A stretch of DNA of 8,734 bases, taken from contig JAFADT010000004.1 of the NCBI GenBank assembly GCA_023424585.1, positions 1 to 8,734 on the forward strand, written 5' to 3'. The notes beneath the pieces are model-generated. The model ran no database searches, had not been told where the DNA came from, and saw only the letters and a list, made by a program, of their open reading frames with translations. A program made the position numbers and the translations under genes. Below are positions 1 to 7,279 of the stretch, piece by piece. Source of the DNA: Pseudomonadota bacterium. GTDB lineage: Bacteria > Myxococcota > Myxococcia > Myxococcales > Myxococcaceae. Each line of letters starts with the position of its first letter. Position 1 is the stretch's first letter.

Positions 1-225
1 TACAGCGCGGACACCGCGTTCGACGAGGGCCTCATCGCGTGGCTGTCCGAGGCGGACTTGGTCATCCACGAGACGAACCACGGCGTGCACACGCCCTACG
101 AGAAGCTGGCGGCGCTGCCGGAGGCCACTCGCGCGAAGATGCGCCTCATCCACTATCCGGACCTGTTCGACACGAGCGGCAGCGTGATCGAGCCGCTGGC
201 GCAGGGGCGGCGCTACACCGTCTGA
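1..225 (+). CDS. MBL-fold metallo-hydrolase, C-terminal fragment
   Basis: This is the last 74 codons of a gene whose start lies left of the window; it reads in frame 1 to a TGA at 223-225. The visible protein begins YSADT, matching the segment of metallo-beta-lactamase-fold enzymes where the Asp (visible residue 4) bridges the two metal ions. It continues with ADLVIHETN (residues 18-26) and RLIHYPD (48-54), where His51 fits the last metal-ligand histidine of the fold. This pattern resembles RNase Z-like and related MBL hydrolases, but the substrate cannot be read from the fragment. The gene is upstream of and co-directional with the nucleotidase gene, separated by 163 nt, so co-transcription is uncertain. 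Family assignment is fairly sure; the subfamily is open. Confidence 0.75.
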   Translation, partial: YSADTAFDEGLIAWLSEADLVIHETNHGVHTPYEKLAALPEATRAKMRLIHYPDLFDTSGSVIEPLAQGRRYTV

Positions 226-388
226 AGGGGGAGCGCACGGCGGGCCGGCTGCCCTTCATCCTCCAGGAAGACGGGCTTGCGCGTCGCGACATGTCCGGCC
301 CGCTCGCCTTCATGCGCCGAGTGCGCTAGGCCGGGACGATGGGTGTTGTGTTTCCCCCCGTTCCCCTCCGCAAGAGAACGACTGTCCG
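226..388. other. Intergenic gap with no clear gene
   Basis: These 163 nt separate the MBL-fold gene from the nucleotidase gene. I see no convincing promoter hexamers, no RNA gene and no credible small gene; the only short frame with an ATG near the middle (291-329, 12 codons) has no clear ribosome binding site. A short GGGC/GCCC inverted repeat (242-245 with 251-254) follows the MBL stop but is too weak to call a terminator. A promoter for the nucleotidase would most likely sit here. Confidence 0.4.
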
Positions 389-1981
389 ATGATGAAGAAG
401 ACCGTGAGCACCTGGGCGGCGCTGCTGCCGCTCGCGCTGGTGCTGGCCACCCGTTCCGCCGGGGCCGCCGAGCCGACGCCTCCCGCCGACACCGTCCGCC
501 TCACGATCCTCCACCTCAACGACGTCTACCAATTCCAGCCCACCGCCCGGAACCGGGGCGGGCTGTCGCGCGTGGCCACGATCAAGCAGCAGGCGCTGAA
601 GGAGTCACCGCACGTCCTCACGCTGCTGGCGGGCGACACGATCTCCCCGTCGGTGGAGTCCTCCGCGGAGGTGGAGGGCGAGGCGCTCAAGGGCAGGCAG
701 ATGATCGACGCGTGGAACGCGCTCGGACTGGACTACTCCACGGTGGGCAACCACGAGTTCGACTTCGGGGACGACGTGCTGCGCGCGCGCATCCAGCAGT
801 CGCGCTTCCCGTGGCTGGGCGCCAACGTGCTGAGCGTGAAGTCGGGGCAGGTGTTCGAGGGGCTCAAGGCCTGGGACATCCGCGACGTGGGCGGCGTGAA
901 GGTGGGCATCTTCGGCGTGGTGCTGCCGGAGACGCAGAGCTCGTCCAAGCCGGGCAAGGACACGCGCATCACGCCGTACTGCGAGGCGGCGCAGCGCTCC
1001 GTGGACGCGCTGCGGGCCGCGGGCGCGCAGTTCGTGATGGGGCTGACGCACCTGTCGGTGGAGCAGGACCGGGAGCTGGCGAAGTGCGTGCGCGTGGACC
1101 TCATCATCGGCGGGCACGACCACGACCGCGTGCAGGAGACCGTCGCGGGCACGCCCATCTTCAAGCTGGACGAGGACGCCATCGACCTGGGCCGCGTCAC
1201 GCTGGACCTGGACGCGAAGACGGGCGCGGTGAAGAAGCTCGCGTGGAAGGTGATCCCCATCACCGCCAGGACGCCGGACGACCCGGCGTTCGATGCGCAG
1301 ATGAAGCCCTACGCGCCGCTGCTGGCCACGCTGGCGGAGCGCATCGGCCGCTCGCCGGTGGCGCTGGATGCGCGCAGCGCGCAGAACCGGGTGGCCGAGA
1401 CGAACCTGGGCTCGTTCCTGGCGGATGCGTTCCGCGCGGCGACAGGCGCGGACGTGGCGCTCGTGAACGGGGGCGCCATCCGCGCGGACCGGGTGCTGCC
1501 CGCGGGGACGATGACCCGGCGCGAGCTGTACTCGCTCATGCCCTACCGCAACGAGCTGGTCGTCCTGGAGGTGACGGGGGCCACGCTGCGCGCGGCGCTG
1601 GAGAACGGCGTCAGCCAGAGCAGCGTGGACAGCAAGCCGCCCGGTCGCTTCCCGCAGGTGTCCGGCCTGCGCTTCACCTTCGACCTGCGCAAGGCGCCGG
1701 GCGCGCGGGTGACGAAGGTGGAGGTGAACGGCAAGCCGCTGGACGACGCGGCGACGTACCGGCTGGCCACCTTCAGCTTCGTGGCGCAGGGCAACGACGG
1801 CTACACGATGCTCAAGGACCTCCCCGTGCTGCCCGCGAGCAAGGATGCCCCGTCGCCATGGGACGCGCTCGTCACCGCGTTCCGCACCGGCAGGCCCGCG
1901 CCCCGCGCGAAGCCCCAGGGCCGCATCACGATCCTCGGCGTGCCTCCGGGCGGGCTGCGCGCGCCGCCGTCGATGAAGTAG
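389..1981 (+). CDS. Secreted bifunctional metallophosphatase/5'-nucleotidase
   Basis: A 530-residue protein of the UshA/5'-nucleotidase family, expected to hydrolyse nucleotides or related phosphoesters outside the cytoplasm. Residues 1-27 look like a signal peptide: MMKK, a hydrophobic stretch and an AGA-A type cleavage site. The N-terminal metallophosphatase domain (about 36-290) shows LNDVY (43-47), GDT (82-84), GNHEFD (120-125), TH (220-221) and GGHDH (241-245), covering the di-metal ligands. The usual second residue of the first motif, DxH, is Tyr47, a variant I associate with a subgroup of this family. The C-terminal 5'-nucleotidase domain (about 320-500) has NLGSF, VNGGAIR and the nucleoside-pocket GNDGYTML. 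Length is normal for the family. The start is the first of two adjacent ATGs; the upstream AAGAGA (372-377) is a weak ribosome binding site. The last codons and TAG overlap the 56-bp repeat array. The substrate is unknown. Confidence 0.93.
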   Translation: MMKKTVSTWAALLPLALVLATRSAGAAEPTPPADTVRLTILHLNDVYQFQPTARNRGGLSRVATIKQQALKESPHVLTLLAGDTISPSVESSAEVEGEALKGRQMIDAWNALGLDYSTVGNHEFDFGDDVLRARIQQSRFPWLGANVLSVKSGQVFEGLKAWDIRDVGGVKVGIFGVVLPETQSSSKPGKDTRITPYCEAAQRSVDALRAAGAQFVMGLTHLSVEQDRELAKCVRVDLIIGGHDHDRVQETVAGTPIFKLDEDAIDLGRVTLDLDAKTGAVKKLAWKVIPITARTPDDPAFDAQMKPYAPLLATLAERIGRSPVALDARSAQNRVAETNLGSFLADAFRAATGADVALVNGGAIRADRVLPAGTMTRRELYSLMPYRNELVVLEVTGATLRAALENGVSQSSVDSKPPGRFPQVSGLRFTFDLRKAPGARVTKVEVNGKPLDDAATYRLATFSFVAQGNDGYTMLKDLPVLPASKDAPSPWDALVTAFRTGRPAPRAKPQGRITILGVPPGGLRAPPSMK

Positions 1982-2304
1982 CGCACGTACGCCACCGCCA
2001 ACGCGCGGTCCAGCCTCGCAGCCAGTGATGAAGCCGCGCGCTCCGAACTATCGCCAGCGCGCGGTCCAGCCTCGCAGCCGACGATGAAGTCGCGCACTCG
2101 AAACTATCGCCACGGCGCGCTCCAGCCTCGCAGCCGACGATGAAGTCGCGCGCTCGAAACTATCGCCAGCGCGCGGTCCAGCCTCTCAGCCGACGATGAA
2201 GCCGCGCGCTCGGAACTATCGCCAGCGCGCAGTCCAGCCTCGCAGCCAACGATGAAGTCGCGCACTCGAAACTATCGCCAGCGCGCGGTCCAGCCCCGCA
2301 GCCG
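1966..2304. repeat. Tandem array of a 56-bp repeat between convergent genes
   Basis: About six head-to-tail copies of a 56-bp unit. Using GCC(G/A) as the phase mark, copies begin at 1966, 2021, 2077, 2133, 2189 and 2245, with the next mark at 2301; spacing is exactly 56 except the first copy (55). Copies differ at a handful of positions, with unit 2105-2160 the most divergent in its first part. The unit has two halves. One, on the minus strand, spells the end of ydcF (RLRGWTARWR-stop) in most copies. The other, with core ATGAAGTC, matches the nucleotidase gene end, where 1960-1986 agrees with later copies at about 23 of 27 positions. Because 56 is not a multiple of three, the array is not a protein repeat. 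There are no unique spacers, so it is not CRISPR. It fills the 290-bp gap between the two stop codons and no separate gene is present. Confidence 0.93.
2034..2287 (-). other. Series of GC-rich hairpins at repeat-unit junctions
   Basis: Inverted repeats recur every 56 bp with a 13-nt loop: 2034-2064 (9-bp perfect arms), 2147-2175 (8-bp perfect), 2202-2232 and 2259-2287. The arm sequence is CGCGCGCT with AGCGCGCG. The two single changes within arms (A at 2231 and A at 2264) give C-A mismatches in plus-strand RNA but G-U wobble pairs in minus-strand RNA. The copy near 2091-2119 has two mismatches and is weaker. The last hairpin holds the ydcF stop codon in its loop. They may slow or end transcription leaving ydcF, but there is no U-run, so this is not a canonical intrinsic terminator. 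The structure is visible; the function is inferred. Confidence 0.45.
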
Positions 2305-3051
2305 GTAGACGACCCGCCCCGCCAGCTCCCGGAGAATGTCCGTGCTCTGGGCGAGCGCCCCCGCTCGCGGCTGCCAGCTCATCTTCGCCGCAGGCAGCGT
2401 CGAGGAGCGGAAGTCCACCGCGAGCGTGTCCGCCTTCAGCCCCACCGCCGCGAAGCAGCCGGCCGCGCGGGGCAGGTGCGCGGCGCTCGTCACCAGGAGC
2501 AGCGACCTCCAGCCGTGCGCGCGCACCAGCGGCTCCGACTCCAGCGCGTTCTCGCGGGTGTTGCGGCTGCGCCCCTCCTTCACGATGCGCTCGGGCGCGA
2601 TGCCCCAGTGCTCCAGCTGCGCGGCCAGCACGTCCGCCTCCACCACCGCCTCCGGCCGCGCGTCCAGGTTGCCGGCCGTGATCAGCACCTGCCGCGCCCG
2701 GCCGTCGTGCAGCAACTCGAAGGTGCGCATCATCCGCTCCGGCGCGGCGTTGTACTCCGGCTGCCCCGAGCGCTCCGTGGCCGCCGCGTCCAGCCCTCCG
2801 CCCAGCAGGATGACCGCGTCGTAGACCGTGTCCGGCCGGTACGTGCTCACCGCGTCCGCTTCCGTCATGCGCGTCAGCAGCGCTCCCGTCGGCTCGATGG
2901 AGAACGCGTACAGCACGCCCACCGCCGCCAACTGCGACGCCACCGCCAGGCGCCTCCACCGGCGCAGCACCACGCCCCCCACGCCCAGGAGCAGCGCCCA
3001 GGTGAGCGGCGACAGCAACAGGTCCAACACCTTCGACAGGAAGAGGAACAT
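2272..3051 (-). CDS. YdcF/ElyC/SanA-family (DUF218) membrane protein
   Basis: A 259-residue protein. The N-terminus carries two hydrophobic segments (about 2-29 and 35-52) likely to span the inner membrane, followed by a DUF218 domain (about 77-250). Family marks are DAVILLGGG (78-86), RM plus a helix (106-114), VLITAGN (122-128), the signature SRNTRENA (162-169) and LLVTSAAHLPRA (185-196). Members of the family, such as E. coli ElyC and SanA, affect envelope integrity and peptidoglycan or lipid-carrier metabolism, but no reaction is certain here. The ending YRLRGW resembles the usual family C-terminus; the last residues TARWR and the TAG stop lie in the 56-bp repeat, whose other copies repeat this ending without a start. 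The ATG is 15 nt after the kinase stop with GGGCGGA just upstream, so translation is probably coupled to the kinase gene. Confidence 0.9.
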   Translation of the reverse strand: MFLFLSKVLDLLLSPLTWALLLGVGGVVLRRWRRLAVASQLAAVGVLYAFSIEPTGALLTRMTEADAVSTYRPDTVYDAVILLGGGLDAAATERSGQPEYNAAPERMMRTFELLHDGRARQVLITAGNLDARPEAVVEADVLAAQLEHWGIAPERIVKEGRSRNTRENALESEPLVRAHGWRSLLLVTSAAHLPRAAGCFAAVGLKADTLAVDFRSSTLPAAKMSWQPRAGALAQSTDILRELAGRVVYRLRGWTARWR

Positions 3052-3066
3052 CGCCGTCCGCCCGGA

Positions 3067-4914
3067 CTACCGCGCCGTCTTCGCGTGGAGGTACTTGCGC
3101 GCTTCCGCGGCCGCGAGGCCCTTCGGCCGCAGCTCCAGGTAGCGCTGATACCCCTCACGGGCCATGGCGGCGCGGTCCGTCAGCACGCCCACCCGCCCCA
3201 GGCCCAGGTGGCACTCCGCCGCGGACTCCTTCAGCTCCAGGCACTTCCAGAACTTCTCCCCGGCCTGCATCGCGCTGCCCGCCGCGAGCAGCTCCTGCCC
3301 CAGCGTATAGACCGCGCCCGCGTCGGGGGACCTCGCCATCCAGTCCGAGGCCTCGCGCGCCTCGCCCCGGGCCATCGTCAACGGGCTCCGCTTGCGCACC
3401 GGCGCCTCCGGCGGTGACTCCTTGTCCTTCACCCGCGCGTCCACCACCGGCTCCGGCGGAGGAGGCGGCGGCAGCAGCCGCTCCAGCGTCACCTGCACGC
3501 GCTCCGGCACGGCGGCCCGCGACACGGTGGTCGCCCACGGCTGGTAGCCCACGAACCGCAGCTCCAGCCGGTGCGAGCCCTCGCCCGGGGCGACGTTCAG
3601 CACCGCCGGCGTCATCCCGACCGGGTCGCCGTCCCAGCGCACCTCCGCGCCCGGAGGCATGGAGACCACCTGGAGCTTGCGAGAGGGCGGCTCCGACAGG
3701 TCCGGCATCACCGCCCGCCCCACGAAGAAGACCACCGCCACCGTGACGACGGCCGCCCAGACCCAGCCGGGCACCCCGGCGCCCAGGTCCGCCGAGGGGC
3801 CTCCGCCCACCAGCGCCCCGGGCACGTACTCCCCCGGGAACGCCTCGGCGTGCGCGCGGTGCACCGCCGACGCCCGCTCCGGCTCGTCCGACACCAGCGG
3901 CCCGCCCTCCCCCGTCCACACCGTCACCTGGCGCAGGAAGGACTCCGGAATCCGGGGCGGCTGGCCCGCGAGCTTCAGCTCCTCCTCGAACAGCCAGCCC
4001 ATCAGGTGGCGCAGCGTGGACGCGGGGAACAGCGGCGCCCGGTACGCGAGCCACTCCGCCAGCGCGCGCTGGAAGTCCTCCGCGCTCGTGAAGCGGTCGT
4101 CCCGCCGCAGCGCCAACGCCCGGGACACCACCGCGCCCAGCGAGGGATCCAGGTCCGGGACATACGTGTGCGGAGGCGTCAGGTCGCCCGTGGCGATGCG
4201 CTCCATCACCGCCGCCTGATCTCCCTCCGCGGGCCTGCGGCCGGTGAGCAGCTCGAAGAGCACCACGCCCGCCGTATACACGTCCGAGCGCGCGTCCAGC
4301 GCCTCCGCCCGCGTCTGCTCCGGGGACAGGTAGAGGAACTTGCCGCGCACCACGCCCGCTTCCGTGTCCGGCCGCCCGGACAGCTGCGCCTTCGCGATGC
4401 CGAAGTCGGTGAGCTTCACCTCGCCCTCGTAGCTGACGAGGACGTTGTCCGGGGACACGTCGCGGTGCACCAGCCCCAGCGGGCGGCCCTGCTCGTCGCG
4501 GCGCGTGTGCGCGTGGTGCAGGCCCTTGCAGACCTCGATCGTCAGCTGCACGGCCAGCGGCGCCGGCAGGTGCGCCATCCCCTTGAGCTTCAGGCGCTTG
4601 AGCACCTTGGACAGCGGCTGCCCGTCCACCCACTCCATGGCCAGGAAGTACTCGCCCTCCTCCTGCCCGAAGTCGAAGACCTGGACGATGTTGCCGTGGG
4701 ACAGCCCCATGGAGATGCGCGCTTCGTTGAGGAACATCTGCACGAAGGCGGGGTCCTGCGCGTACGGGTCCCTCACGCGCTTGATGACCACGGAGCGGGA
4801 CACCCCCTCCGCCACCGTGTAGCGCGCGCGGTGCACCACGGCCATGCCGCCCGCGCCCAGGCGCTCCTGCAGCTCGTACTTGCCGAAACGCGTCGTGTGC
4901 CCACCCGTCGTCAC
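3067..4914 (-). CDS. Membrane Ser/Thr protein kinase with PEGA and TPR-like region
   Basis: A 615-residue Hanks-type kinase with a complete catalytic set: glycine loop GAGGMAVV (20-27), Lys45, Glu64 in the C helix, HRDVSPDN (150-157), DFG (170-172), SPE (197-199) and Asp211. It should be an active RD-type kinase. The kinase domain ends near 290. A linker leads to one hydrophobic span (about 383-402), placing the kinase in the cytoplasm and the rest outside it. Residues 414-482 resemble a PEGA domain (PPGAEVRWDG, then GxTP), followed by a proline run (six Pro near 486) and a TPR-like helical region (about 540-612). Such architecture is common among myxobacterial kinases. The start is GTG; no other start lies near the kinase N-terminus except Met24, which is inside the glycine loop and can be excluded. 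No strong Shine-Dalgarno is visible. It lies 60 nt after nadK and 15 nt before ydcF. Its substrate and signal are unknown. Confidence 0.93.
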   Translation of the reverse strand: MTTGGHTTRFGKYELQERLGAGGMAVVHRARYTVAEGVSRSVVIKRVRDPYAQDPAFVQMFLNEARISMGLSHGNIVQVFDFGQEEGEYFLAMEWVDGQPLSKVLKRLKLKGMAHLPAPLAVQLTIEVCKGLHHAHTRRDEQGRPLGLVHRDVSPDNVLVSYEGEVKLTDFGIAKAQLSGRPDTEAGVVRGKFLYLSPEQTRAEALDARSDVYTAGVVLFELLTGRRPAEGDQAAVMERIATGDLTPPHTYVPDLDPSLGAVVSRALALRRDDRFTSAEDFQRALAEWLAYRAPLFPASTLRHLMGWLFEEELKLAGQPPRIPESFLRQVTVWTGEGGPLVSDEPERASAVHRAHAEAFPGEYVPGALVGGGPSADLGAGVPGWVWAAVVTVAVVFFVGRAVMPDLSEPPSRKLQVVSMPPGAEVRWDGDPVGMTPAVLNVAPGEGSHRLELRFVGYQPWATTVSRAAVPERVQVTLERLLPPPPPPEPVVDARVKDKESPPEAPVRKRSPLTMARGEAREASDWMARSPDAGAVYTLGQELLAAGSAMQAGEKFWKCLELKESAAECHLGLGRVGVLTDRAAMAREGYQRYLELRPKGLAAAEARKYLHAKTAR

Positions 4915-4943
4915 GGGCTGGACGCTACCCCAGCGCTCCCCCC

Positions 4944-4958
4944 GGAGGGGAGCCCTCC
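4944..4958 (-). other. Short GC hairpin between nadK and the kinase gene
   Basis: GGAGGG and CCCTCC form a perfect 6-bp inverted repeat with a 3-nt loop in the 60-nt gap between the nadK stop and the kinase GTG. It could modulate read-through or shield kinase translation, but such palindromes occur by chance in this base composition and no U-run follows. Confidence 0.25.
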
Positions 4959-4974
4959 CCCCGGCCCCGGGCGC

Positions 4975-5820
4975 TCAGCGCTCGCCCCAGTGCAGCTTCT
5001 GACGGAGGATGGTGAAGAAGGCCACGCGGGGGTTGCGCACCAGGCCCACGCGGTTGGGCGAGCGCACCACTTCAATGCAGTCCCCGCCCTGGAGCGAGTG
5101 GCCCGTCTGTCCGTCCAGCGTGAGGTACGTGTCCGCCGTCTCGCTCTTCAGCGTGACGCGGATGGTGCGGTCCGCCGGCACCACGATGGCCCGCTGGGTC
5201 AGCGCGTGCGAGCAGATGGGCGACAGGATGGTGCAGTCCACCGACGGGTGCACGATGGGGCCGCCCGCGGACAGCGAGTACGCCGTGGAGCCCGTGGGCG
5301 TGGCCAGGATGACGCCGTCCGACTTGTACGTGGTGATGGGCACCCCGTCGATGGACGTCTCGTGGTCCGCGATGCGCGCGAGCGCGCCCTTGTTGATGAC
5401 CACGTCGTTGAGGATCTCATCCTCGATGAGGATCTTGCCGCCGCGCAGGAGCCGGCAGGAGAGCTTCATCCGCGAGTCCACCTGGAAGTTCCCCGCCAGC
5501 ACGTCGTCCAGCCGGCTGAAGAGCTCCTCCACGGGCACCTCCGTCATGAAGCCCAGGCTGCCCAGGTTGACGCCGATGATGGGCACGGCGCGCCCGCCCA
5601 GCAGGCGCGCCGCGTAGATGAGCGTGCCGTCCCCGCCCAGCACCACCACCAGGTCCGCGCGCGCCGCCAGCTCGCGGTCCTCGACGCGCGGCCAGTTGAG
5701 CGCGTGCGCCAGGGCGCGGTCCGCCAGCACCGTCAGGTTCGGGTGGCGCTGCCGGATTTCCGCCGCCAGGGCCACGGCCTGCGGGATGTCTCGCTTCGCG
5801 ACGATGACCAGGGTCTGCAC
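4975..5820 (-). CDS. nadK: NAD kinase
   Basis: A 281-residue ATP-NAD kinase, which phosphorylates NAD at the 2' position to make NADP in the cytoplasm. Diagnostic motifs are present: LGGDGT (61-66) with catalytic Asp64, GVNLGSLGF (83-91), LNDVV (137-141), which binds the nicotinamide riboside part, and the glycine-rich signature SDGVILATPTGSTAYSLSAG (167-186). Length is typical for bacterial NadK. Start choice is firm: the frame has a TAG at 5835-5833, five codons upstream, so the GTG at 5820 is the only usable start there; a G-run sits directly before it. It is the first gene of a probable nadK-kinase-ydcF unit and is divergent from rarA. Pairing with a protein kinase raises the thought of regulated NADP supply, but that is not shown by sequence. 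Confidence 0.96.
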   Translation of the reverse strand: MQTLVIVAKRDIPQAVALAAEIRQRHPNLTVLADRALAHALNWPRVEDRELAARADLVVVLGGDGTLIYAARLLGGRAVPIIGVNLGSLGFMTEVPVEELFSRLDDVLAGNFQVDSRMKLSCRLLRGGKILIEDEILNDVVINKGALARIADHETSIDGVPITTYKSDGVILATPTGSTAYSLSAGGPIVHPSVDCTILSPICSHALTQRAIVVPADRTIRVTLKSETADTYLTLDGQTGHSLQGGDCIEVVRSPNRVGLVRNPRVAFFTILRQKLHWGER

Positions 5821-5941
5821 GCCCCCCGGGTTCTAGTCCAGCCGGCCAACCGTCCTCCCCAGGAAAATGCCGCACCTGCCCGGCGCCGGACATCACAAGG
5901 GAGCGCGACGGGACGCCCGGGGCGCTAGGTTTGGAGGCCCC
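5821..5941. promoter_or_regulatory. Divergent intergenic region nadK / rarA
   Basis: These 121 bp must hold the 5' control signals for nadK (leftward) and rarA (rightward). I could not find convincing sigma-70 hexamer pairs or a sigma-54 site. A 10-bp perfect palindrome, CCGGCGCCGG (5880-5889), lies near the centre and could be an operator, though it is equally likely by chance at this GC content. Confidence 0.4.
5933..5937 (+). promoter_or_regulatory. Ribosome binding site of rarA
   Basis: GGAGG lies four nt before the ATG at 5942. It decides the start: the frame is open upstream to an ATG at 5867, but that one lacks a Shine-Dalgarno, and the extra 25 residues are Arg/Gly-rich and unlike the family's N-terminus, which begins MDLF. 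Confidence 0.7.
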
Positions 5942-7279
5942 ATGGACCTCTTCGACCACGCCAGCCAGAAGGAGCAGGCCGTCCTGGCGCCGCTCGCCGA
6001 GCGCATGCGCCCCACCTCGCTCAGCGAGTACCTGGGCCAGGAGCACCTCACCGGCGAGGGCCGCTTCCTGCGCCGCGCCCTGGAGAGCGACCAGGTGCCC
6101 AGCCTCATCCTCTGGGGCCCGCCGGGCACCGGCAAGACGACGCTCGCCCAGCTCATCGCGCGCTCCACCGGCGCCGCCTTCGAGACCATGTCCGCCGTGC
6201 TCGCGGGCGTGAAGGACATCCGCGAGACGGTGGCCCGCGCGCAGGACCGCTGGAAGCTGAACCGCCAGCGCACGCTGCTCTTCATCGACGAGATCCACCG
6301 CTTCAACAAGTCGCAGCAGGACGCGCTCCTGCCCCACGTGGAGAAGGGCACCGTCACGCTGATTGGCGCCACCACGGAGAACCCGTCGTTCGAGGTGAAC
6401 GCCGCGCTCCTGTCGCGCTGCCGCGTCGTCACCCTGCGCGGGCTGGAGCAGGAGGAGCTCATCGCCGTCATGCGCCACGCCGTGGCGGACCCGCGCGGCC
6501 TGGGCGGCAAGGTGGCCGTGGACGACGCGGCGCTGGAGTTCATCGCGGACGCGGCGGGCGGGGACGCGCGCAAGGCCCTCACCGCGCTGGAGGCCGCGGC
6601 CGCGTACGGCGGCAAGGCGGTGGACCGCAAGGTGGCGGAGGAGGCCCTCCAGCAGAAGATGCTGCTCTACGACAAGGGCGGCGAGGAGCACTACAACGTC
6701 GTCAGCGCGTTCATCAAGTCCATGCGCGGCAGCGACGTGGACGCCGCGCTGTACTGGATGACGCGCATGCTGGAGGCGGGCGAGGACCCCGTCTTCATCT
6801 TCCGCCGCATGGTCATCTTCGCGTCCGAGGACGTGGGCAACGCGGATCCGCGCGCGCTGGGCGTGGCGGTGGACGCGCTGAGGGCCTTCCAGCTCATGGG
6901 CCTGCCGGAGGGCACCCTGCCCCTCACCCAGGCGGTGACGTACCTGGCGCTCGCGCCCAAGTCGAACGCCGTCATCGCCGCGTACGCCGCCGTGCGCGAG
7001 GCCGTGACGAAGGAGGGCGCGCTGCCGGTGCCCATGCACCTGCGCAACGCGCCCACGAAGCTGATGAAGTCGCTGGGCTACGGCGGCGGGTACAAGTACC
7101 CGCACAACTTCGAGGGCAACTACGTCCCGGAGGACTACCTGCCGGAGGCCCTGCGCTCGCGCTGCTTCTACACCCCGACGCGCAACGGCTTCGAGGCGGA
7201 GCTGTCCGAGCGCTACGAGGCCATCCAGCAGCAGCTCGCCGCGCGGCGCGGCGAGCGAGAGCCCGGGGAGGACGGCTGA
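5942..7279 (+). CDS. rarA: Replication-associated recombination protein A (AAA+ ATPase)
   Basis: A 445-residue AAA+ ATPase of the RarA/MgsA/WRNIP1 family, related to clamp-loader subunits and RuvB, which acts at stalled replication forks and interacts with SSB in studied bacteria. It begins MDLFDHASQ and LAERMRPTSLSEYLGQEHL, typical of the family. ATPase motifs are Walker A GPPGTGKTT (59-67), Walker B LLFIDEIHRFNK (112-123), sensor 1 GATTENPSF (142-150), arginine finger SRC (158-160) and sensor 2 GGDARKAL (206-213). The C-terminal tetramerisation region follows from about 240, with HYNVVSAFIKSMRGSD, ASEDVGNADPRA and the ending motif KYPHNFEGNYVPEDYLPE. It appears intact and full length. It is transcribed alone, divergent from nadK and convergent with the response regulator gene 22 nt away. 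Its stop codon is the loop of a strong inverted repeat. Confidence 0.97.
   Translation: MDLFDHASQKEQAVLAPLAERMRPTSLSEYLGQEHLTGEGRFLRRALESDQVPSLILWGPPGTGKTTLAQLIARSTGAAFETMSAVLAGVKDIRETVARAQDRWKLNRQRTLLFIDEIHRFNKSQQDALLPHVEKGTVTLIGATTENPSFEVNAALLSRCRVVTLRGLEQEELIAVMRHAVADPRGLGGKVAVDDAALEFIADAAGGDARKALTALEAAAAYGGKAVDRKVAEEALQQKMLLYDKGGEEHYNVVSAFIKSMRGSDVDAALYWMTRMLEAGEDPVFIFRRMVIFASEDVGNADPRALGVAVDALRAFQLMGLPEGTLPLTQAVTYLALAPKSNAVIAAYAAVREAVTKEGALPVPMHLRNAPTKLMKSLGYGGGYKYPHNFEGNYVPEDYLPEALRSRCFYTPTRNGFEAELSERYEAIQQQLAARRGEREPGEDG

Noticed and set aside
277..2028. Long alternative plus-strand frame over the nucleotidase gene
   Set aside because: Its translation is Arg/Gly/Ala-rich low-complexity sequence without domains, and it overlaps a gene with full family motifs. 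It is a high-GC frame shadow.
1966..2304. CRISPR array
   Set aside because: The 56-bp units abut directly with no unique spacers, and no cas gene is nearby.
3207..3230. TGGCAC resembling half of a sigma-54 promoter
   Set aside because: It lies inside the kinase coding region and lacks the matching TTGC element at the right distance.
3571..5928. 785-codon plus-strand frame opposite the kinase and nadK
   Set aside because: It is His/Arg-rich, has no recognisable motif and lies antisense to two well-supported genes, so it is an artefact of base composition.
5867..5941. Upstream ATG of rarA as the true start
   Set aside because: It adds 25 unusual residues and lacks a ribosome binding site, whereas the ATG at 5942 follows GGAGG and gives the normal family N-terminus.
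5417..7105. 562-codon minus-strand frame opposite rarA and across the nadK start
   Set aside because: It has no family motif and runs antisense to the clear AAA+ protein RarA.
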